Shown here piece by piece: positions 41,758 through 48,961 of a stretch of DNA of 57,947 bases. A program made the translations under genes and the position numbers. The notes below the pieces were generated by a model. That model saw only the letters and a list, made by a program, of their open reading frames with translations, was not told the origin of the DNA and did no database searches. Where the stretch lies: NCBI GenBank assembly GCA_028820655.1, contig JAPPIK010000036.1, positions 1 to 57,947 on the forward strand, read 5' to 3'. Positions within the stretch are counted from its first letter, which is position 1. Every line of letters begins with the position of its first letter. Source of the stretch: Candidatus Poribacteria bacterium. GTDB lineage: Bacteria > Poribacteria > WGA-4E > JAJDTR01.

Positions 41758-44268
41758 ATGTACATTCTTGGTTCAGTTCTAGCGCTTTCGGCGCTCAGTT
41801 TTTGTGGGACAACGGAAAACAACCCACCACGGGTGGAAGCGGTGCCCTCGATTGCGGCGCATCGTCTCACGTCGCCTCCGATCATTGACGGGAAACTATT
41901 GGACGATTGTTGGCGAGAAGCCGATGTTGCCTCCGAATTTTGGCGCTCTGATGGATCATCGCGTGCCAATCCCTCTGCGTCCGTTCAGCTTGCCTTCGAC
42001 GATGAAACCCTTTTTGTTGGATTCCGATGCCCATTACCCGACCCACAATCCGTGACGAATCAGCGGGATCAGATGTTCGGCAAGAATACCGCACAAGTGT
42101 TCCTGGATCCGCTTTTGGATCACCGGCGTGATGTTGGCCTTGCCGAAGACCCGGACGCTCTTTTTTACGCACACCCCGGCCCAAAGATTTTCCGATTTGC
42201 GGTCAACGCCGCTAACGGTCAGTTTTCAGACTTAATGGGGATTCCGTGGTGGAAAGTCCCTTGGCAAAGCGCAACGCACATTGGCGACAATTTCTGGAGC
42301 GCGGAACTGGCAATTCCCTTTGCGTCGTTCGCGTTCTTCGAGTCGACGGATCGGAGCGGACTGCAGCCCGGCTGGGAATCGACTTGGGGAATCAATTTTG
42401 CGATTGATGATACCGCCTGGGTGCGAAACGCTGAATCACGGGACGCTACTACCTCGCTCGGAAAGTTTAATCTCAATGCCAGTGAATCCCATTACCCTAC
42501 CGCATTCGGCTCAGCTACCGCTATCGACGTGGATCCGACTCCGCACCGGTGGGCATATCTGATCGGTATCGGTCCGAAGACCGTCGGCGAAGTTCCCATC
42601 GTCCTCACCATGAGCAACCACACCGGCGTCCATCGCAAGATTAAAGTCATTGCCTCGGCTGTCTCTCATGAAGACACGGAAATCGAGAATATGTTTCCCC
42701 CTCAAGAGGGTATTTGGGAAGTCGCACCGGAAGGCATCCATTGGGCGCACGGGAGTCTGTCAATTCCAATCCATTCACCGGGTGATCAACTTTTGCTGAT
42801 GTCCGTTCAAGACTTAGAAACCGGGAAGATCGTAGCACATCGTCCCGTACTACTTGACGGAGTCGATGCCGGACTAGCCGTGTGGGACCGCTCGTTTTAC
42901 ATGAACGAAGATTCCGCAAATTTGACGATTCGGTGTCATCGCACGATAGAGAACCTTGGAGAGGCCCAATGTGACCTGCGTAAAGCTGGAGAAACCGAAA
43001 TCTTGCAAAGCCGAACCGTTCCTTTCGATAGCCGGAACACCGCCCGCGCCGCCTTTGACCTCGAAGCCCTGCCACCGGGTAACTATCCCGTGACCCTCAC
43101 TGTAGACGGATATGACCAGGCGCCTTTCGCGACGAATCTACGTAAATTACCGTGGCGCGCGGGAGGCGTGCAGTACACGGAACGCGGAACGCTGCTGCGC
43201 GATGGGGAGCCGTTTTTTCCGTTCGGAATGTACTATGTCACAAACTATCTTAGTGGGGAATTTCGAGAAGAATACGCCGACGCCGGGTTTAACACCTATG
43301 TTATGGAATGGATGAACGCAAGTTCCTATGTCACCATGGCGCGCGGCATGGAACCTTTTGGACTCGTGCCGATAGTAGGTATTCAGAATATGAGTGAAGT
43401 TTACGGATACGAATCCGGGCGCGATTACTCCTGGAAAGGAATGCGCGAGGGCAGGCTACCGAAAGCACGAGAAGCGGTCCGGATGATCTCATCTGAAGTA
43501 CCGGAGAACATTCTCGCTTGGTACACTCGCGATGAACCGAACGAATTGATGTATCCGTTGGTAAAGGGGTTGCATGACATCGTGAACGAGGAAGATCCAT
43601 ATCATCCGAGTTTCACTGTTATCTTTACGCCCCACCTATTCCCGGCATATCATAGTGCGACAGACATTCTAGGACCGGATATATACCCCGGGTTTCCCGG
43701 TGGCCGCGTCGGGAGAGTAGGCGAAGCGATGGGAATAGCCGTCGACGACATGCGCGGCAAACCCGTAATTGCGGTTCTCCAGACCTTCTATGAAGACAAC
43801 GGAGGACGGATGCCGAACCGGGCGGAGCTTCGCTGCATGACCTATCATAGCATTGTCCGCGGGGTAGCCGGAATTCTATACTTTTCTTACCACTTTGGCG
43901 GCCCAATGAAAGAACGGGATCCACAGACTTGGGAGGATCTCAAGGAACTTGCCGGCGAAATCCGATCCCTCGCGCCAATCCTTCTTTCAAACCCGCCATC
44001 AGATCTACTACTCGAAGTCGATCCCGCGAATAGTGTTGATGCCAGGTTGTATTCCCAAGAGGGCGTTTACCATGTAATAGCCGTCAATTATGAGAACCAT
44101 CCCGTCAATGCCTCGTCGTTCAAGATTCAATCCAGATCCAATTCAAATCCCCGCATTGAGAATGTGAATGTCCTATTCGAAAATCGAGACATTCAGGCTG
44201 AAGAAGGCGCGTGGAAGGACGACTTTGCCCCCTATGAAGTCCATCTGTACGCGATTCGCCCGAAATAA
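41758..44268 (+). CDS. CBM9-like domain plus TIM-barrel glycoside hydrolase-like protein
   Basis: The 836-residue protein starts with a signal peptide (MYILGSVLALSALSF) and a Cys at 16, possibly an atypical lipobox. Residues of about 25-260 form a CBM9-like sugar-binding domain (PPIIDGKLLDDCWREAD, TLFVGFRC, WSAELAIPFASF). A middle beta region covers about 270-470. The C-terminal catalytic-type barrel (about 475-830) starts with RGTLLRDGEPFFPFGMYY and has WYTRDEPNE, where a Glu could be acid/base, and SYHFGGP. The GH family cannot be fixed by eye. An AGGTG ribosome site lies near the ATG. The protein is likely exported to the periplasm or surface. Confidence 0.8.
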   Translation: MYILGSVLALSALSFCGTTENNPPRVEAVPSIAAHRLTSPPIIDGKLLDDCWREADVASEFWRSDGSSRANPSASVQLAFDDETLFVGFRCPLPDPQSVTNQRDQMFGKNTAQVFLDPLLDHRRDVGLAEDPDALFYAHPGPKIFRFAVNAANGQFSDLMGIPWWKVPWQSATHIGDNFWSAELAIPFASFAFFESTDRSGLQPGWESTWGINFAIDDTAWVRNAESRDATTSLGKFNLNASESHYPTAFGSATAIDVDPTPHRWAYLIGIGPKTVGEVPIVLTMSNHTGVHRKIKVIASAVSHEDTEIENMFPPQEGIWEVAPEGIHWAHGSLSIPIHSPGDQLLLMSVQDLETGKIVAHRPVLLDGVDAGLAVWDRSFYMNEDSANLTIRCHRTIENLGEAQCDLRKAGETEILQSRTVPFDSRNTARAAFDLEALPPGNYPVTLTVDGYDQAPFATNLRKLPWRAGGVQYTERGTLLRDGEPFFPFGMYYVTNYLSGEFREEYADAGFNTYVMEWMNASSYVTMARGMEPFGLVPIVGIQNMSEVYGYESGRDYSWKGMREGRLPKAREAVRMISSEVPENILAWYTRDEPNELMYPLVKGLHDIVNEEDPYHPSFTVIFTPHLFPAYHSATDILGPDIYPGFPGGRVGRVGEAMGIAVDDMRGKPVIAVLQTFYEDNGGRMPNRAELRCMTYHSIVRGVAGILYFSYHFGGPMKERDPQTWEDLKELAGEIRSLAPILLSNPPSDLLLEVDPANSVDARLYSQEGVYHVIAVNYENHPVNASSFKIQSRSNSNPRIENVNVLFENRDIQAEEGAWKDDFAPYEVHLYAIRPK

Positions 44269-44656
44269 TACTTCCTTGCAATACCCATTGCGATTCTTTT
44301 CTCGGTCATGTAGGTTGGGTTGAACGTTCAAGCACGAATATGCGTCTACCACAAAAGAAAATCCAACTTACATACAAAGATGGTCTTGCGAGTAGAATGT
44401 GCGAAGCCCAACGCCCAGGATTCCTGTATCGCGACTTAGTTGGGTTTTACTATGCTCCGTAAGCATTTGGAACTATCAGGCATCGGAGTTAGATAGAAGA
44501 CCGCGATTTTTATGTTTGGCGCCGTTCAATCCATCGTAAGGATTATCGCTGATATATCAGAAGCGTTTTCCCTAGACATGGATAAATATCCACTTTGCCT
44601 TAGGACAAAATCATGCTAAAATTGAGGTTGTTTAATCGGGATCAAGGATAGAGGAA
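44269..44656. other. Intergenic region with inverted repeat
   Basis: In this 388-bp gap, ATGTAGGTTGGGTTG (44308-44322) is nearly complementary to AAATCCAACTTACAT (44359-44373), which could form a long stem. Motifs with GTTGGGTT also occur near 44439 and, inverted, near 41520. The gap ends with the promoter at 44595-44622. Confidence 0.6.
44595..44622 (+). promoter_or_regulatory. Promoter for the sialidase-like/GH36/LamG3 operon
   Basis: TTGCCT at 44595-44600, 16 nt spacer, then TAAAAT at 44617-44622 preceded by TGC (extended -10). It lies 35 nt before the start codon at 44657, leaving a short leader. Confidence 0.6.
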
Positions 44657-45652
44657 ATGTCGACTGTTACACAGAGTAACCCCAGCCAACCAATACGCAT
44701 TGCGAATGTCATCGGCGGACACATCCACCCGTCGATTTGCGCTACCAGAAGCGGAGACCTTCTGGTCGTTTACAATAAAGAGGGCGGAGGCGGGGTGGAA
44801 CTCCTCTTGAGCCGTTCTGGCGATGGCGGAAGGACATGGTCCGATTCAGAGCCTATCCCTGTTATCCGAAACTGCTCCATCTACCCCGGATCGCTGACGA
44901 CATTGGGCGATGGTCGAATTCTACTCAATTGGTCTTGTTATCGTGACGCTGGCGACAAGCTTTGGCGTCAGCCGCAATTCTCGATGAGCTGCGACGATGG
45001 CGAAACGTGGTCCGACCCGCGCGATTATCCGATTTCCGATTGCAGCAACTACACCTGTATGCGCCATGGTGTGCTTGAATGGGAAGCGGATGAATGGCTT
45101 TGTCCCTTCTATGATCGGAGCGTCCTGTATAACGCTCGGACGCACAAGATCAGTGCTTTTGGCGATGGACGAAACCACGGTATGGTGCCCATTGTAAGAA
45201 CCTCTCAAGGGACACTCATTAGCGGCGCGCCACAGACCGTGGCGACAGTGCCTGTAGGAGTCCCGGGTAATATGGTTCGAGGCCTTCGGTCAATCGACAA
45301 AGGGCTGACATGGGAAGCGCTGAACTATTTTCCGCACTTCGGCGTTGCCGGTTACGATCTGTCCGTGTTGAACAACGGCCGGGTTATATTGACGTACATC
45401 GTGTACGGTGTTGGCGTTGATGGAGAATTCAGTTACGAAATAGCCCAATCCCGTGATGACGGCAAAACTTGGGATTTTGATACCGCTTATGAAGTCCACA
45501 ACCCCGGTCGAAGAATCATGGGACGCGGTTGGCCGCGCACCGTGCAAATTGATAACGAAACACTTGGGACAATTTTCTACGATTTAGACGCGGAACAACC
45601 CGGCGGTCCCGGAGTGTTCATAATCCGAACGCCGTTGAGCGATTTGGGTTAA
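44657..45652 (+). CDS. BNR/Asp-box beta-propeller protein (sialidase-like)
   Basis: The 331-residue protein has Asp-box motifs SRSGDGGRTWSD, SCDDGETWSD, SIDKGLTWEA and SRDDGKTWDF at regular intervals, typical of a six-bladed exo-sialidase-type propeller. The start is HIHPSICATRSGDLLVVYN without an obvious RIP sequence, and it lacks a signal peptide. It may be a cytoplasmic exo-glycosidase or a binding protein. AGAGGAA precedes the ATG. It is the first gene of a unit with GH36 and LamG3, which suggests action on the same glycan. Confidence 0.85.
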   Translation: MSTVTQSNPSQPIRIANVIGGHIHPSICATRSGDLLVVYNKEGGGGVELLLSRSGDGGRTWSDSEPIPVIRNCSIYPGSLTTLGDGRILLNWSCYRDAGDKLWRQPQFSMSCDDGETWSDPRDYPISDCSNYTCMRHGVLEWEADEWLCPFYDRSVLYNARTHKISAFGDGRNHGMVPIVRTSQGTLISGAPQTVATVPVGVPGNMVRGLRSIDKGLTWEALNYFPHFGVAGYDLSVLNNGRVILTYIVYGVGVDGEFSYEIAQSRDDGKTWDFDTAYEVHNPGRRIMGRGWPRTVQIDNETLGTIFYDLDAEQPGGPGVFIIRTPLSDLG

Positions 45653-45708
45653 TACAACCAGACGTGTAAAATCATAAACCTACCGCAAAAATCGGGATTT
45701 TCCAAAGT

Positions 45709-47688
45709 ATGATAGACATTTTGACCTCGTTGTTACCGCACGTATACACAGTTTCCCCCACTACCGAGGAGATGGACGATGCCCGCCAATGGGAGTCGGG
45801 AAATTCCAGCGTGGAAAGACAGGAATCGCTCTTCTCATTTCTTTACGATGGGGTGCATTCCAATGAACTCCTACAATCTTGGGACTTTCAATGCAGCGAA
45901 GTGGAACTTGACAAGCACCGCTCCCAGCGAACGACCACGTTCACCGATTCAAAGACAGGTCTGCAGGTGCGGAATGAGTTCGTGAATTGGAAGAACTATC
46001 CCACCATAGAATGGACGGCGTATTTCAAGAATACCGGCGACACGAATACCCCCATTCTTTCCTCCATTCAAGCGGCAGATACCGTATTCGAACGCAGTCC
46101 GGATGGCGAGTTTGTACTGCATCATCACATTGGCGACAAGTGTACCATCGATAGCTTCGCGCCGATTGAAACAAGGCTTGACCCGGGAATATCGAAGGCC
46201 TTCGTCCCCGATGGCGGCCGCCCGAGCAACGGTGAATGGCCATACTACAACCTGGAGTGTCCGAATGAGGGAAAGGGCGTAATAATAGCAATCGGCTGGC
46301 CGGGGCAGTGGAAATCTCAGTTTGCCCGCGACGACGGTGTGGGGCTTCATTTCACCGCCGGACAGGAGTTAACCCACTTGACACTTTATCCCGGAGAGGA
46401 GATACGCACACCACTGATAGCGCTGCAATTCTACAGAGGCGGCTGGCTTCGAGGACAGAACATCTGGCGGCGGTGGATGCTCGATCACAACTTTCCGAAA
46501 GACTACGATAAGCCGCTGGCGCCAAAATTGGGGGCGGGAAGTGTTCAGTTTTACGGATTCAATTGCACTCATGATGGCGATATTGAGTTTCTAGACCGTT
46601 TTCGCGACGCCGGTATACAGCTTAGCTATTGGTGGATGGATGCCGGCTGGTACGACACCCGAGGCGCTGGCTGGGGTAAGGTAGGTACGTGGGAAGCCGA
46701 CAACCAACGTTTTCCGAATGGGTTAAAGCCAATCGGTGACCGGTGTCATTCCGATGGTATTGAACTCATGGTCTGGTTCGAGATGGAGCGTGTCTCCGCG
46801 GACACATGGTTGTCTCAAAACCATCCCGAATGGATTCACGGGGGGAAAAAGGGCGGCTTGCTAAAACTTGATGAACCCGAGGTAGTGGGTTGGGTTATCG
46901 ATCGTGTGGATGGCATAATCTCCGAATCCGGCATCGATCTGTACCGGTCAGACTTTAACATTGATCCGCTTCCCTTTTGGAGAGCAAACGATGCCGAGGA
47001 TCGCCAAGGCATTACCGAGATTCGTTACATTGAAGGATATCTCGGCTACTGGGACGAACTGCGCCGACGACACCCGGGAATGATGATTGATTCCTGCGCG
47101 AGCGGCGGACGCCGGGATGATTTGGAAACGATGCGGCGCGCCATTCCTATCCTACCAACGGATGTCGAAAATGACGCGGAGGCATATCAGTGTTGCACCT
47201 ATGGGTTCGGGCTATGGCTGCCATTCTTTGATCACACAAACTACGAACGGTTCGACGACTATTATTTCCGCAGCAGTATTGCGCCATTCATGCAGTGCAA
47301 CTGGGATGTTCGGAACGATGATTTTGATGTCGATGCTGCGCAAAAAAGCCTCGCTCAATGGCGAAATGCCGCCGAATATTTCTTCGGCGATTTCTGGCCG
47401 TTAAGCGCCTACAATATTGGGAAAGATGTCTGGATGGCTTGGCAGTTCAGTCGTCCCGACCGCTCCGAGGGCATGATCCAAGCATTTCGACGTCCCGATT
47501 GTCCCTACGTCTCGGCACAATTCAAGTTGCATGCACTCGAATCGTGTGCGGTGTACTGCGTGTCGGATCACGATACCGGTAAAACTCGCCACTTGACTGG
47601 AAGAGAACTCATGAATGACGGATTTACGATAACCATCTCGGACCAGCCTGGGGCGTCACTTTTCACATACGAAAAATTTGAGGTATAA
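45709..47688 (+). CDS. GH36-family alpha-galactosidase-like glycoside hydrolase
   Basis: The 659-residue protein has an N-terminal beta-sandwich (about 1-250), a TIM barrel with GIQLSYWWMDAGWYD, and WFEMERV. The catalytic nucleophile is D415 in YRSDFNID and the acid/base D470 in SCASGGRRDD, in the usual order for GH36. C-terminal beta domain features follow (PDRSEGMIQAFRR). It probably removes alpha-linked galactose or N-acetylgalactosamine. No signal peptide is present, so cleavage would be in the cytoplasm unless export is unusual. The ribosome site is weak. Its stop codon is one base from the LamG3 ATG. Confidence 0.9.
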   Translation: MIDILTSLLPHVYTVSPTTEEMDDARQWESGNSSVERQESLFSFLYDGVHSNELLQSWDFQCSEVELDKHRSQRTTTFTDSKTGLQVRNEFVNWKNYPTIEWTAYFKNTGDTNTPILSSIQAADTVFERSPDGEFVLHHHIGDKCTIDSFAPIETRLDPGISKAFVPDGGRPSNGEWPYYNLECPNEGKGVIIAIGWPGQWKSQFARDDGVGLHFTAGQELTHLTLYPGEEIRTPLIALQFYRGGWLRGQNIWRRWMLDHNFPKDYDKPLAPKLGAGSVQFYGFNCTHDGDIEFLDRFRDAGIQLSYWWMDAGWYDTRGAGWGKVGTWEADNQRFPNGLKPIGDRCHSDGIELMVWFEMERVSADTWLSQNHPEWIHGGKKGGLLKLDEPEVVGWVIDRVDGIISESGIDLYRSDFNIDPLPFWRANDAEDRQGITEIRYIEGYLGYWDELRRRHPGMMIDSCASGGRRDDLETMRRAIPILPTDVENDAEAYQCCTYGFGLWLPFFDHTNYERFDDYYFRSSIAPFMQCNWDVRNDDFDVDAAQKSLAQWRNAAEYFFGDFWPLSAYNIGKDVWMAWQFSRPDRSEGMIQAFRRPDCPYVSAQFKLHALESCAVYCVSDHDTGKTRHLTGRELMNDGFTITISDQPGASLFTYEKFEV

Positions 47689-47689
47689 A

Positions 47690-48472
47690 ATGATGAGAAC
47701 GGTAATCCTGATCTGTGTCATATTGGTCGGTTTGGCGTCGAATGCCTTGTGCGAGCCCCTAATAAATAAAGCGGTGGGAATCTGGCTTTTCGACGAAGGC
47801 AAAGGACTAGATGTGAGAGATGGCACGTCGCACGAGAACCATGGCAGATTGAAAAGCGAAGTTGCATGGGTGGATGGAAAGTTTGGCACGGCTATCGAGT
47901 TTGATGGTGAAGAAGATTATGTCGATGTGCCCGACAGTGCAAGCCTCAACATCACCGAAGCAATTACGATCGTGATGTGGGCGAAACGAAACACCACAAG
48001 CAACGATGATCATGAAAGAGCCGTGATAAAGGGTAGTAAAGGAGAACCGGGGGCGTACGCGCTATCCGTTAGACTTGGGAGATTTCATTTCGGTGTTCAT
48101 GTCGATGGTCGCTGGCATTTCTCCGATAGAGAGACTTGGAGAGACACAGATTGGCACCACGTCGCGGGAACCTATGATTTCGTGACGAAAGAATATAACT
48201 TGTATAAGGACGGGGTCAATGTACACAAACGAGTATTGGACGGCTTGAAAAAGTACAGGATCGATACTGTGAAAGAGGATCTTGCCATAGGAAGATGGGC
48301 TTTTGAACGTAAATACTTCAACGGCACAATCGACGAAGTTGGAATCTTTAACGAAGCGTTGAGTGAGGAAACCATCAACGGAATCATGACGAACGGACTG
48401 CAGGACGTGTTGGCGATTGCGCCATCGGGAAAACTCGCAGCAGTATGGGGTGCGATAAAAATGCAGGAATGA
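47690..48472 (+). CDS. Secreted LamG-domain protein (LamG3)
   Basis: The 260-residue protein has a short signal peptide (MMRTVILICVILVGLASNALC). The LamG domain follows: AVGIWLFDEGKGLDV, HENHGRLKS, GKFGTAIEFDGEEDYVDVPDS, ITIVMWAKR, WHHVAGTYD and NGTIDEVGIFNEALSEETI. It ends with KLAAVWGAIK, the tail common to the three LamG proteins. The start at 47690 follows GAGGT, which is part of the final codons of the GH36 gene, with only one nucleotide between stop and start. Translation is therefore likely coupled. The Asp/Glu-rich edge around EDYVDVPD is typical of calcium-dependent LamG domains. It probably binds glycan at the surface. Confidence 0.9.
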   Translation: MMRTVILICVILVGLASNALCEPLINKAVGIWLFDEGKGLDVRDGTSHENHGRLKSEVAWVDGKFGTAIEFDGEEDYVDVPDSASLNITEAITIVMWAKRNTTSNDDHERAVIKGSKGEPGAYALSVRLGRFHFGVHVDGRWHFSDRETWRDTDWHHVAGTYDFVTKEYNLYKDGVNVHKRVLDGLKKYRIDTVKEDLAIGRWAFERKYFNGTIDEVGIFNEALSEETINGIMTNGLQDVLAIAPSGKLAAVWGAIKMQE

Positions 48473-48493
48473 ACCGCCGGTTTAAGCTCGACT

Positions 48494-48537
48494 TTGTACA
48501 AAAGTACAACGTTTGGATTGTACGGAAAGTCGTACAA
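48494..48537. promoter_or_regulatory. Two tandem TTGTAC-GTACAA dyads, possible operator
   Basis: TTGTAC-AAAA-GTACAA occupies 48494-48509, and TTGTACG-GAAAGT-CGTACAA occupies 48518-48537. Both dyads are perfect with different spacers. The same half-sites occur at 11924-11937 upstream of LamG1. The region is 22 bp after the LamG3 stop and about 200 bp upstream of the possible TonB receptor promoter. A terminator function is less likely because no T-run follows. Confidence 0.45.
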
Positions 48538-48547
48538 GACCAAATCC

Positions 48548-48608
48548 GTAGGCGGGAATCAAGCGAGCGTATAGATCAAGTGACTGAATAAGGAACGCGA
48601 TAGAACTT
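48548..48608 (-). repeat. Dispersed repeat, element C, copy 5 (inverted, diverged)
   Basis: On the minus strand it reads GAAGTTCTATCGCGTTCC, TTATTCAGTCACTTGATCT and CGCTCGCTTGATTCCC. Two sub-parts of the element are present. Confidence 0.45.
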
Positions 48609-48730
48609 CCAGTGCAATAGAGATCCCCTTGCCCCGCCGTGATCGCACTGGAAATCGCTACCGACTATTTCACAGGTCAACCCAAAAGACCAGATAGTTA
48701 AAATCTCACCCACTTTTCTGGAACGTATGA

Positions 48731-48759
48731 TTGACACCATCTCTCATACTGCTTAAATG
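48731..48759 (+). promoter_or_regulatory. Possible promoter of the TonB-dependent receptor
   Basis: TTGACA at 48731-48736, a 17-nt spacer, and TAAATG at 48754-48759, a poor -10. The receptor ATG is about 200 nt downstream. Confidence 0.3.
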
Positions 48760-48961
48760 CACAAAGTCGAGCTTAGGGTCTACATTCTCATTTGACTAAC
48801 TCATTCCTTCACAAGTTTGGTAGCTGCACAGCCTAGTTCAGAATTTACTATTGGAAGAAAAACCATGCGTGATGAGAAAAAGGGTACCGGAGCATCCGGC
48901 AACGGTTCAAGGCCTAATAACTCGGCTGGGGATCAACAGTTTGATGATTAAAGGCTGGAGC

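Larger units (their letters stand above)
48473..48961. other. Intergenic region with tandem TTGTAC dyads and possible promoter
   Basis: The 489-bp region holds the paired dyads at 48494-48537, a diverged element C copy at 48548-48608 and a possible promoter at 48731-48759. The in-frame extension of the TonB receptor upstream of 48962 to a TTG at 48851 is probably not translated. Confidence 0.55.

Noticed and set aside
44277-44300. GCAAT-ACCC-ATTGC hairpin as a terminator after the CBM9-like gene
   Set aside because: The stem is 5 bp and the T-rich stretch is interrupted; too weak to call.
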